Origin: Sesamum alatum
Lineage: Eukaryota; Streptophyta; Magnoliopsida; Lamiales; Pedaliaceae
DNA: 64,000 nucleotides
NCBI GenBank assembly: GCA_034509735.1
Contig: JACGWO010000006.1
Span: 10,369,001-10,433,000 of the forward strand
Direction of reading: 5' to 3'
Both the position numbers and the translations under genes were made by a program. Positions 33,251 to 44,784 of this stretch are shown in pieces. Under the pieces are notes generated by a model. The model made no database searches. It worked only from the letters and a program-made list of their open reading frames with translations, and was not told where the DNA came from. Every line of letters starts with the position of its first letter. The first letter of the stretch is position 1.

Positions 33251-34022
33251 ATATCTATATCTATATTCTATATATATTTATATTATATTATATTATATTA
33301 TATTATTATATATCTATAATAATATATCTATATAAGTATGAATGTACTTAAAAGTTTCTTTCATTTTTTATCCGACTAAATTAATCCTCTAATATTATTG
33401 TTATTACGGATATAAATGTAAAAAAATATACTTTATCAATTTCTATTTATTATTTTCACATTACATTTATTTTCTTTTATTAATTACTTTCACTTTACAT
33501 TTATTTACTCTTATTAATTACTTTTCACGTTATTCATATTTATTTATTAATTATTTTCATATTATACTTATTTATTATTCTTTATATTATATTCATAATA
33601 TATAATTTACTTATTTGATCAAAAACTATATACCCTTATGGTATAAGTATAATACAAAATGATCTATCTATATCTATATTGTATATATATCTATAAAAGT
33701 ATGAACGTGCTTAAAAATTTCTTTCATTTTTTGATCCAACTAAATTTACCCTCTAATAATATTATTATTAAGGATATAAATGTAAAATAATATACTTATT
33801 AAGTTCTATTTATTACTTTCACATTAAATTTCTTTTCTTTTATTAATTACTTTCACATTATATTTATTTACTCTTATCAATTACTTTTTACATTATTCAT
33901 ATTTGCTCCTATTAATTACTTTCACATTATACTTATTTATTATTATTTTTATATCATATTCATAATATATAATTTACTTATTAAATCAAAAAATATATAC
34001 CCTTATGGTATAATACAAAATG
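33251..34022. repeat. ~0.4-kb tandem duplication with TATATC run-in
   Basis: Two head-to-tail units, about 33,251-33,660 and 33,661-34,022, share the order TATATC repeats, AAGTATGAA, TTTCTTTCATTTTT, many TTAATTACTTTCAC words and TATACCCTTATGGTATAATACAAAATGAT. A shorter relative starts at 9,150. The units may derive from a dispersed element, because the AAAAGTATGAA start recurs in all three places. Confidence 0.85.
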
Positions 34023-34677
34023 ATTAGAAATTCATAAAAATTGGATTTGATGCTTCTAGAAATTTCCTAGCACAGTTTCTAAGCACAAATATAATGATGC
34101 ATAGTTAGATCACTTGTCATGTTAAAATTAATTAAAGATAAATAAAAGTCAACAAAATGAATATTCCTGTAAAAACAAGTATTTTGAAGAGTAAACCTGG
34201 TTAAATGATAAATAAAAATAAATTAAATTACTTATCCTGTAAAATAAAGACTTTTTGTATTAAGAGGCTAAAAGGTAATTTGAACATTTGACGTGTGACT
34301 GCTGCATGCTATATAATATATTCATCTATTATATAATACGAACAAAATATCAATGTATATTCGATCTTTTAAACAATATACTATAGAAATTTTTCCTTGT
34401 AAAGTTATTTAGTGTAGAAAGTTACTCCTAAACCATCACCACTTATACCTGTTTCTTGAAAAAAAAAAAGAAAAAAAAGAGAAAAATGAAAAAAAAATGG
34501 GCATGTAATCATATATAAACATTCTCTACGCCATTAATAAAAAGTATGAGTCGCTCAATAAGTCTTTTCGAATTTCTTGTATTACACATTATAGTTTTAA
34601 TGCAATTACTAATAAGATTGTGCCAAGTGTTATGCAAAGAGACATTAATCAGGTAGTTAATAAATTACTAACAGATA
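34023..34677. other. AT-rich DNA, no gene seen
   Basis: There is a poly-A/G tract at about 34,459-34,500. No open frame or element terminus is supported. Confidence 0.6.
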
Positions 34678-34686
34678 TAAGAATAA

Positions 34687-35114
34687 GGGAAAATAACACT
34701 TTTCGTCCTGTAACTTAGGGTCTTTCCACTTTTGATTTTATTGATTCCGGAATTCTCACTTTTGGTCCCGTAACTTCTAAAAAGTAGCACTTTTGGTCCC
34801 ATGCCACCTTTCCGTTAAATTTTTTTTAATAAAAAACACCACGTGCTTAGTACGTGGCCATTAGGGCCTTTACACTTTTGGTCCCATATGTTATGAGAAT
34901 CTCGCTTTTGGTCCCATATGTTATGAACGTTTTACTTTTGGTCCCATAACTTTCAAAAAGTAACACTTTTAATCCCATGCACTTAACGGCGACGTGGCAC
35001 TTTCTGTTAAATATCTAATGTAAAGTATCATGGGATCAAAAGTGAGAATCCCGTATCCAATGGAACCAAATGTGAAAAGACCCTAAGTTGTGGGATGAAA
35101 AATGCTATTTTTCC
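34687..35114. mobile_element. Mutator-type MITE, 428 bp
   Basis: The left end GGGAAAATAACACTTTTCGT pairs with the right end reading GGAAAAATAGCATTTTTCAT on the other strand. The perfect 9-bp flanks TAAGAATAA (34,678-34,686 and 35,115-35,123) confirm insertion. The interior is rich in ACTTTTGGTCCC words in both orientations, the same word family as the element at 28,372. Confidence 0.9.
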
Positions 35115-35123
35115 TAAGAATAA

Positions 35124-36429
35124 TGATCATTTGGAACCTATAAACATTAAATGAGGCACAATTTAAAAATAATACTTATTCCTTTTCTTTATTTTATTTT
35201 AGTTAGCAATATTTATGTAGTCATCATAAATTTGTTCAAGGTCTTTGAAAGTCAAATAAACTAATTTTCTTATAAATAAATTAACTAATTAAAAACTATA
35301 AAGCTAAAGTCTCGGCAAAAGGACGTATTGAATTGCCCGAAAAGATTATTCATAACAAAATTAGTGTTTTATTTAAAAAAGGTAAAACATATTTAACTAT
35401 CATAAACACATCTTATAATTTCTTAGTTAAACTTACAAAAGTATATATTTTCATGATGACTACAAATAAGTTATGACTTGGTATATTTTGCATAATTCAA
35501 GTAATTTTTATTTTTAAATTCTCATTATATAGTTACATTAAGGTATACGTGACTATCATTGTCATAGTCTTATATATCTGTTGGAATAATAGGATGGGAT
35601 TGCAGATGAACTATCAACACAATTTTTTCGAGATAAATCCAGCTGCATACCACACTAGTCACGTGGTCTTTACGGTGAGTGCTATTTAAAATTATATTAG
35701 TATTTGCAAAACTGGAGGAATACTATATGTATATCGTGCATGACTATATATATGTATAAAATGTGGTCTTTTTCTTGCGACGAACTTGAGTAAAATATTT
35801 GTTGAAATTGTTAATTGATGTGATAGAAAATGAGTAAGGTTTTTGGTTATCTATGTGGATTGGGCATTTGGAACTCTATGGAGCTAAGTGCTACAACGTG
35901 ATTATTGTTCTTGTCATGTGGTATTCTTGGTATTCGTTATGAACTTCCGTTGGGAGCCACCTCTAGAGTCTATATGAGTATCCAAGAGGCCCCATTTATC
36001 TTGGTATTATTCAGTTCGTCATAAAAATTCGACATGCATGCGGTCTTTAAATGGTCTATTTTCTATGTATTTGTTTGACGAGCTTTCTGGATTTGTTCAT
36101 GTGGTTCTTGCTAAGCGGTCAATGGGCCCGGGGCTGGACGGTTCGCTGGGCACGCTGGGGTAGCATTGGGCTGCCAGTTGAGACTTCGTCATTCAGTTTC
36201 CACTTAGTTGTCCTTTCACGGCAGACTGGAGGTTGTCTGCGTGTGATTGACGCCACCATGTACCTAGGCATGGCCAGTTCAATGCGATTGTGGGGTCGCT
36301 CCCTACATGGAGGATAAAGTAGTAAACGGTCTTTTAGGAGACATAATTTGGTAATCATGAGATTCGGTCATTGCCTGATATGGTCTTCACAGGCTTGATC
36401 TTTCTTATTGTCAGTTAATACGATATGTT
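35124..36429. other. AT-rich DNA leading into a chromovirus LTR
   Basis: No gene is supported. The left edge of the LTR that ends at 36,740 should lie in this stretch, but I could not fix it because the opposite LTR is absent. Confidence 0.4.
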
Positions 36430-36740
36430 TTAAGTATTTTGATCGATTTTTCATTATCAGTATTTTATTTCACGTGCACCCACTCATGGCCTCACTAAGT
36501 TGTTGCTTACGTAATTTGAATTTTCTCCTCCAGATACAAGTGACATCATGAGCAGATCAAGGCCTAGCTAACCTAGGAAAGTGATCATGGTGGTGTGCAG
36601 CGAGGTTGAACTTTTAGGTCATGTGATCGGGTGGCCGTTGGACTATTATTTTTGGATGGGTTTATTGTTGTTACAATTTATGTTAGGTCGCGTCCCGAGA
36701 ATAGGGCCTAAGGTAGTGGTCCTACTTTTGGGGCATGACA
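36430..36740 (+). repeat. 3' portion of a Ty3/gypsy (chromovirus-type) LTR
   Basis: The segment has the ACTCATGGCCTCACTAAGTT stretch typical of Del/Tekay chromovirus LTRs and a splice-like CTCCAGATACAAGTGAC. It ends GGGGCATGACA directly before a tRNA-Met-type primer-binding site. Only one LTR is recognisable, so the element is incomplete. Confidence 0.6.
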
Positions 36741-36743
36741 AGG

Positions 36744-36760
36744 TGGTATCAGAGCTTGGG
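36744..36760 (+). promoter_or_regulatory. Primer-binding site, tRNA-Met type
   Basis: TGGTATCAGAGCTTGGG begins three bases after the LTR end at 36,740. This is the usual initiator-tRNA complement of plant chromoviruses. Confidence 0.75.
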
Positions 36761-38198
36761 TTACTGTCTAAGCTACATTAGGATGACATCTTCGGACCTA
36801 AGGTGTACGTTAATTAATAGATCAAAGTAGAGGTTAATAAGCCTAAGCTATTTTGGGACATTGGGATTATTCAGTGCTAAAATTGTTATAGATCACTGCT
36901 GGGCGGCCGACCAGTATGCGATTTACTACAATTTGAATACTGAGCCGAGAAATCGTGTGATTGAATTTGTTGATGTAGTTCCCCTTAAGTGGTGACAATA
37001 TAAAAAATTTTGATTGGATATTGGTTCTCATTTTGATTTGGAGTCTTTCAAGACATATTATATTTGATAGCGGAAATATTGGTAACGTGACCAGTGCCGT
37101 ATCCATTGTTTGATAGAGTTTTTAGATATTAGCAACCATTAATAGTGTTATTTGATTTATAAGTATGTTTTGAGACTAGTTGGTCACCAATTAGATGTTA
37201 TGTAAGTAATATTACTAGGATGTCTTAAGGGATGATTCAAACTTTTATAGTATCTAAGTACAAAAATGAGATGATATTGTTGGTTCTCTTTAATTTTAGT
37301 AGTACAAATTTATTCGAGGGTATTTAGGTTGGAGGATAATAATTTGGTGGAATTATGTTGATGATATATAAGAATTAATAAGATTGATGTTAGCTTATTG
37401 ATAGAGACAGTATTTATATCCTATATTGGATTTACTATGGAAATCTCGACACTAAGGCTAGTTGATGTAGAAAAGTATTGATGGATATTCAAACGATTGA
37501 AGAAAAAATAAATGACCTTGAATAAGGTACTTCCACATCAAATAATGTATAGAATATAGATGAATTGACCTTTGAGGTTTTGCTTGTACCTAAAGATTAA
37601 CTAATTTTCATAATGTTATTTCTTAAGTCATTCAATCAAACCTGATTCATCAAGGAATTTCTTTTTCCATTGACCCTAATTGATTGATAGGAACCTGGGC
37701 TTATTCAGACGAAAATGGTTAACTTAATCACACGGAAACAAACAAAACCCACAAACAACCCAATGAAATTATATATTCATTAAGAATATTAAAAAATCTT
37801 AATTGTTATAATTATTATAAGACATATAATAATTATTATATTAGTACATAACAAATAATTATTTTTTATTATATTTTCCTAAAAAATTCAAAATTTATAG
37901 CATGTTTATAGTTTTTATAATTAATATTTGTAATAAATGAATAAAAAGTAAAATAAAATATTAATTATCAAACGCACAACGCGCATGCCCCTTACTAGTA
38001 TATATAAACGAAAATATCACCAATCTCTATTTAATTTTCATTAATATTTGAAACTGCTTTGTTTAGGTAACAACGTGAAACCCTTTGTGGTTGATTAAAC
38101 TGCACGCAATTAATTGGTTGTATATATATTAATTTGTTTTGCTTAGTTACTTTTGTCAATTGCATGTGTGTAATAATATATATATATGTGTTTGTAGG
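36761..38198 (+). other. Decayed retrotransposon interior, with a possible Helitron end at 37,995-37,998
   Basis: No intact domain is left. The sequence resembles untranslated and coding remains downstream of the primer-binding site. A CGCACAACGCGCATG string before CTAG and T at 37,995-37,999 could be a degenerate Helitron end. Confidence 0.35.
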
Positions 38199-38335
38199 AC
38201 TAATCATGTTAAGACAGTTGAGGATATGGATGTATGATAGGATCTGTTGGGTGTGACGTCGGAGTTTGAGGGTGATGTTACTGCATTTCTTGAATGAGCT
38301 AAGTCTCAGCGTGCATATATGGATGAAGAGAAGTT
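38199..38335 (+). pseudogene. Unrecognised coding remnant next to the MITE
   Basis: After a TTTGTAG acceptor-like site, the plus frame reads VKTVEDMD, then two stops, then FEGDVTAFLE, a TGA, and AKSQRAYMDEEKL. The alternation of acidic and basic residues and the single-base stops suggest a once-coding exon of an element protein. I do not recognise the family. It is cut by the palindromic segment at 38,336. Confidence 0.4.
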
Positions 38336-38502
38336 AAGAGGGTGTTTGGCTAAGGTTTTTTAAAACATCTTATAAGCTCCTACATCTTATAAGATGTTTT
38401 AGGAGCTTATAAGATGTTGGATCTTATTTTAAAAATAAGCTCTTGAAGTGTTTGGACAAAATAAGGTGTTAAAGCTTATAAGATATTTTCACATCTTATA
38501 AG
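38336..38502. mobile_element. Palindromic MITE-like segment, target of the copia insertion
   Basis: The segment begins GGGTGTTTGGCTAAGG. It is built from inverted copies of ACATCTTATAAGCTCC and GGAGCTTATAAGATGT. The copia element split it within CTTATAAG, and GATGTTAGGGTGTTTGG follows on the far side at 46,990. The right terminus is not clear, so its class (hAT- or Mutator-like) is open. Confidence 0.5.
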
Positions 38503-40700
38503 TGAAAGAATCGGTACGGCCCGGGAACGCGGCGGAAGCGTAAAATAAAAGAAATTAAAAAAAAAAAGATTTCCAAGGGGTGTTCCCTTTGAATTCCCGG
38601 GCGTTCGGTGTATTCAAAAGCATAATAACATACATAAAATATGCTTGAATATGTGGCTAGAGGAGGAAACAAAAAAGTACAATAATTTAAATAGAAACAA
38701 ACCTTTTTCGTTTCACATGTACAATGGCAACAAGCTTTGAGTCCCTCTTCGTTCCTTTTTCGTTCACCTTAGGATTCAAATTAGAACCCCTCTAATTTGT
38801 CCACACCATAGCAATGGAAGCAAATCTACATCTACTGCTAGGTAGAAGCTAGATCAAGGAAGAAACGAAAAACGTATTACACTATTGATTAGTGTATACG
38901 TCTTTCTCATGTTCTCATCTTGCATCCAATTCAAAGAGAACTCAAAAGAAGGAGAAAAAGCTGGAAATTTTCGTGGCTTGTATGTTGGGGAGTGCAAGTT
39001 AGGGAGATGAAAAGTGTATACATGTGTTGTGTAGTTGTAGGTAGTTTCCAAAACCACCTACACACTAATGCACAACTTGTGCTCAACCTCCAACCATGTT
39101 AGCACAATATGTGGACCACCTAGCCATCATGGCAAGCCACATCATTGCTTACATGGAGCCACATCATTGCTTACATGGAGGACTTTCAACTCCTCTTAAA
39201 CTTGCATCAAACCTTTGAGCTTTAATTTCAAATCATGGACCGGTTTTGACCGGTCTTGATTTAATCAAATTAAATCAAGTGATCCATGGGTTTTAAATTA
39301 ATCCAATTAATTTTAAACCTTATTGAAATCCAAAAGTTCATTTAATCCAATTAAATAAACATAAGCTCAAACACTAATTAATTGATCCAATCAATTAATT
39401 AAACGAAACCCAATAAATTAATCCAATTAATTTAAAGGTATTAAGCCCAAAATTAATTAATCCAATTAATTAATTCTTGGGCCATCCATCCAATGGATTT
39501 TCCCAATAAATGATCCAATCATTTATATTCTCCTTTAATTAATTTAATCCAATTAGATTAATTCATTTCTTCAAGAATTAATTCCAAATTAATTCCACTA
39601 CTTCCATAGTGATTTGTGTGTGACTCTTTAGGTTCACCCTCAGCTAGACTTGGTCTTGTGTCCAACACAATTGATTAATTAAATCCAATTTAATTAATTA
39701 TTTCTGATTAACCATTAATCAGAAATGCCTGTTACCATGGGTGGCCGTCTAGCAAGGTCCATGGCACTAGAGACTAGGTGAATGTTGGCTGAACATTTAG
39801 GCTCCGAATTCCATACAGGTACAGTCCTTCTGTCGACCATCTCCCGAACTTAGTCTAGGGCATGGAATTGGGCGTCGGTTCCCATCCTGGACTAGGCAAC
39901 TATGCTACTAACTCGAGATGCGTTTACTCTATTGATCGACCTAGGGAACCATTCCCTACTCGACCAATCGCTACGGCCGTAGACTTAATGAGTAGAAACC
40001 ATCTCACAGCGCATAGGAGACATAGCTATTAAATACTAACAGGGGACAGATTCTCTATTGGAATCCACGGTCCTCACTACATACTCCGACTGCACTGGAC
40101 AAGGCTTATAATAACCATATCAAAGACACGGTCACCTCTCGCCAAATCCAAGATACAACCTTTATATGCATGCGACTGCCATGATTCCTCAAGTTCGAGG
40201 ACTAATCCCATACTATCGGAACCGGGAATTCTAGTCATACCGACCAAGCCTCCAAGGCTTCCATATGACGATTCCCACTAGTCAGTTCAGTTAGTCGACT
40301 ATCTTGCCAACTAACCCACTAAAATTGCATAGACGACCTATGTCTGGCACCGATGAAACTCGGCACTCACCCAGTGAATGCAATACTTAGTGCAAGACTC
40401 TATAGGACACTCGAGGCCCAGTCTCGAGGTCCTCGATTTGGAATGTTTCAGACCGACCCTTAAGGAGTTGGTTTTCATAGCCGCCAACCTATGCGCAGCT
40501 CAACTCAATGGGTTTAACCAATCGGTCTGTGGCCATTTGTTGTGACATTGAAACACATTCAATGTAAGTAGTAAGCACAATAAACACATTTTGCCAATTA
40601 TGAATACTTTATCCATCAATATAATATTACTTTGATAAAGATCGATGAATAGTTCCCAGAACAGCCAATCTAATTGACTTTCTGGTCACCTATTCTAATA
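38503..40700 (-). repeat. 3' LTR of copia element 1 (2,198 bp)
   Basis: It aligns over its full length with 44,785-46,985. The inner end reads ATA where the other copy has the canonical ACA, one transition. The DNA is rich in TTAATTAA / ATCCAATTAATT words in its middle third. Confidence 0.95.
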
Positions 40701-40714
40701 ATCTCCCACTTGAC
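40701..40714 (-). promoter_or_regulatory. Polypurine tract of copia element 1
   Basis: On the minus strand GGTCAAGTGGGAGAT lies immediately before the 3' LTR. AAGTGGGAGAT is the usual copia plus-strand primer. Confidence 0.85.
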
Positions 40715-42640
40715 CACAAACCCAATTACCCATGTTGCTCAGAACCTTTTGAGCATGAGCAATCTATGATACTAGCTCAGTCTCGTGGGTCTACTATATT
40801 TCTCTGCCGAAGTGACATGGTCCAACTGTGTCACCTCTTCCTACCATTGCTGCCTGCAAATGGTGGTTGTCTAAGAATTTTCCGTGGATCTGTGATGAGA
40901 TCTCGGGCCAAAAATGCTTTTGCCAAAGCCTAGTTGTTCGCCTCCAAGGCAACTACTGGCTCGACCGTGCTAGGCACCACATTCATCCTATGGATGCGGT
41001 TTTTCAATCCAAACTACTTTCCAGAAACGACTTCCAAAGTCGCTATACATTCGACTTTCATAATGACATGTCATGGTATCCTGCTTGAAAACCTTTCCAA
41101 GCTACCACACTCACCATTAAGTCCAAATGTATATACATATTGAGACCAAACATTATTCACATGATTTTGGAAGCTAGTATCGTTATAGCTTTCTAGAATC
41201 AACCCTCCACAAAACGTGCATTAAGAACGCTTCTTTAATCCTTATTCAGGTATTGAAGATATTCTCAACAACTGTCTACTGCCTTCTCGGCACAAGCCCA
41301 ATAATCGTTGTTATGCCCAAAGCAAACACAACATCAGGCCCAATGCATGAATAATATTTTCATGCTGCCTAAGGCAAAGATGTAGGGGATGTCAAACATC
41401 TAAGCTTTCTCATTAGTCTAACGTGACTGAGTCTTTGAACAGCTTAACCCTGTGTTAAAGGAATCCAATTCCTATCATGGAAAATTGCGTGAATAACGCT
41501 CGTGTTTCAGTGTTTCCTAACATCTTAAATTCATTCCAAATGAATAAGACATTACACACTAAACACTTGGAACAAAACTATCCTCCCACTGACCTTAAAG
41601 TCTGTTACTGATCGAGTCACACTCTGTATGAACTCGTCAAAACAAATATTTCAGTTATACAAAATTTCAAACCCAGTTTGAATTTTTATGAAGGATCCAA
41701 TGGCTCTAAGCCATTGATCCAAACCCGATGTCCAACATCGCTTCTCCTTGTATCTCTTGGATGATAATCCAATTGACCGGATAGGCCCAGAAACCTATGC
41801 TTCTCAAGTAACTAAGGTATTCTAGTTATCCCTAGGAGGACTGGAATATAGTCAGTGGAATAATATAATTACAAATGATGTTTGCATTATTTCTACATTA
41901 AACTGCACAAATCAAACACCTAGTCTAATTTGTCTCCCACTAGTCCCTTGACGTAGGTGGGACCATCCCATGTACTCAAGAACTTTGTAGGATGCAGGCT
42001 TGCCAACCATATCCTATATGGCAACTAGATCATGACTATTAGAAAATGCCATGTTTCTCAACTTAGCAACCTTTCAAGTCTATGTCTAGACGGTTTAAGG
42101 TAATCCAGTGAAACCCCGATCGAACCAAGTATAGCAAGGTTCGATTTTTCCCTTATCAGAGACCGTTCAACCATGGTCTTTACAGGAAGAATTCCACTGA
42201 GTGAGAATTCCATTCTCATCTGGATATTCAAGAACTCGTACTAAATACACGCCCCTTCGATCTAATCGAGAGGTTTAATTTTGCAATCAGCTTGGTTCAC
42301 CACTCCAAGTCTAATTCCCCGAACCTATCCAAGGTCCTTAGACTTGTGAACCCTCTTCTAGTGTTGTGTATTCAGTAACCTACGAATGTCTAAATGGATC
42401 CAATCCGATAGACTTTTGGCAAGCCCACTTTGTCCAACAAAGAAGCCTTATAGTCTTTCCATCTTAGAGAGGACTTGTAAGCTAGTCGACTCAAATTGTC
42501 TATTGCTAAACTCTTTGAATCGTCCAACTTCCTCGTCTTTAACTAAAGGAAAAACCACCCTAGTTATGGAAGCCAAATTCGTAAGTTTATCTTGATTATC
42601 CATTTTAATCATTTGATTTGAGTGCTCATAATTCAATTAT
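40715..42640 (-). pseudogene. Degenerate pol remnants of copia element 1
   Basis: On the minus strand the region 42,640-42,380 keeps the GAG-pre-integrase / zinc-binding block (SLQVLSKMERL, then FVGQSGLAKSL) in a broken frame. The stretch 42,040-41,930 keeps an integrase C-terminal block (GKPASYKVLEYMG). Between 41,930 and 40,715 I recognise no reverse transcriptase or RNase H motif; the DNA may be internally deleted or replaced. Many stops are present. Confidence 0.6.
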
Positions 42641-42959
42641 GGGATAATGTTTAAGGACAATTATGTATCCCACCTGGCAGACAAGAATAGTCATTCTTTG
42701 TCAAATAAAGTAATTTTATTAATCAAACATATGTAATTAAAAAACTGTCCAACAGTACATAAAAACATACTTCAATCATGCCAGGTTACATATTTCCTTT
42801 CAAACTCTATCCTAACATGATCACTGCTATGCTAAGCCTAACTAGTCCCTAGTCTTTGCAGCAGTGGCCCTGCCATCGCTAAGCCGTAGGACCTATCTGG
42901 GCTTTCTACTCATAACCATCTGCAAACCATTCGCAGATTATGATTAACTGGTATCCAAT

Positions 42960-43833
42960 ACCAAAGAGTAGAACAATAATCATGTTGGTACTCAATTCAA
43001 ATGTACCTTTATTGGAGAGGAGCTTGGGACACTCCCTCTTCCAATGTCCCTTTTTGCGACAATTAATGCACACATCGTTTGGAATCTATGACTTTGACTG
43101 TCGAACCCTCTTCCTCTTTCCTTTACCTCCGCCCAGCGGTGTAACAGGATCACCCGAAGTGCTAGCAGCGACTAATGTTGTCTTAGCTTTCTTCCTCTTC
43201 CAGCGTCCGGCACCTTTGCCTTTTCGCTTCTGAGGTCAACACCTCTCCCACTAGTACCGCCGGCGCAGATTTTTTCAATCATTGCCTCGTTACCGGACCA
43301 ACATATTTATCAAGTCGACAATAAATTGGTCGAAGGAGGTAGAAAGAGACTGAAGGATCACGTTTGATGTACGTCTCTTTTTCAAGATTAGCTTGGAGGT
43401 CTTTGAGCTTCTCCACAAGAGATAGCATCATCACTCCATGCTCTCGTACAGACGGCCTTCTGTCATCTTAGCTCCGAAGAATGCCTTCGTTGCAGCGTAT
43501 CTAACATGCCGGTCCGAGACCGCATAGATATCTTGCAAATGAAGCATAATCGAGCCAACATCATCTAGCCTATCGTACTGCTACTAGATCTCGTTAGTCA
43601 TCGAGGCCAGTACGATGCTGCGGACCTACCGATGGTCAACATGCATCTTCTCGAACGCCAAGCGTTCTTGAGGCATTAATCCATCCGGCAAGGCCTGAGG
43701 AAGATCCTTATCTAGAATGTAAGTCTGGTTCTCGAAATGTAAGACTTATCTTAAAATTTCGCAGCCAGTTGTTGTAGTTTGTTCCATTAAACATATTAGC
43801 CTCTAGTATTGGCATTAGTGGATTCTTAGACAT
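42960..43833 (-). pseudogene. Gag of copia element 1
   Basis: The ATG at 43,833 (minus) gives MSKNPLMPILEANMFNGTNY, the usual copia gag start, close to the gag start of the second copia at 55,675. A Lys/Arg-rich stretch precedes a CCHC zinc knuckle (CINCRKKGHWKREC) at about 43,071-43,029, whose four metal ligands are intact. Stops and frameshifts interrupt the middle, so it is not functional. Confidence 0.75.
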
Positions 43834-43859
43834 ATACATTCAAAATGTAAACAGAAAAA

Positions 43860-44762
43860 CATTAAGTAGATTATAGTAATATTATGTTCAAGTTAAGACT
43901 TGGTCTTTGGTCATTAACCCCTCCCACTATTTCTGCGAAAGCCCATCACTCTCAAATGGGGTTCCGGGAAACCATTTTCTAGTGGGCTTGAGGTCCACAA
44001 ACGCAATTGTCCATGCCCCGCTTTTACGATTAACACGGAAAAGGCTTTGTGGGAGGTGACCTATACCATTCTCATCCAATGAGATCCCCAAGTTATTTTG
44101 CCTCGCCTCTTCACATGATCCGAGGACTCCAAGCGAATCATGTTACTCAGCGTTAGGCCCGACCCATCAACCAAATGAATATCTCAACTATCGCCCCCCA
44201 CGACCCGTGAGACAGGGAAATAGGAGCATATTCGTTTGTTCATAACAATAGCACAGCTTTCTTCCATTTCAAACGTGCCACGACTCGTGAGACCACGAAT
44301 GGGTGAAAGTAGCTTCCTCACTATATTGCTATGGATGGGAGGCTTGGATTTAAATCAAACCATTTGACTTTTTAATCCATTAATGGGCCTAATATTTACT
44401 TGGACCATCCAAGTGAGAGTTAAGTTTATTTTTGACCGAGACCTCATCACTAAGAAAGTTTGCATGCTTGAGTTCTAACATTGAATATAAAGAGATGCAT
44501 TCTAAACACATCATACATCAAATATTAAAACATACACCACATGCAAAAAATAAGCCTAGCACGCCCCTATTGGATGATCACAAGCCCAATCCTATGTGAT
44601 CCACTGAGCCCGCAGTGGATCTATGGTCAATCTAGGGTGGCCTACACTATTCTTCTAAACACATAATCATGCTTAAAACTGTAAAACATGCTTTCCAAAA
44701 GCAAATTAAACATGTTGAACATGCTCATCACATAAAAACATGTTATTCGTAAAGCCACAACA
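43860..44762 (-). other. Leader of copia element 1
   Basis: No open frame is present. The leader holds two copies of a CACGASTCGTG palindrome (near 44,203 and 44,279) and a GGGCTCAGTGGATC stretch shared with the leader of the second copia at 54,900. It lacks the GC-rich repeat block found there. Confidence 0.6.
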
Positions 44763-44784
44763 CCGAACCGGGCTCTGATACCAC
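44763..44784 (-). promoter_or_regulatory. Primer-binding site of copia element 1 (tRNA-Met type)
   Basis: On the minus strand TGGTATCAGAGCCCGGTTCG follows the TTTCA end of the 5' LTR after two bases. Confidence 0.85.
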
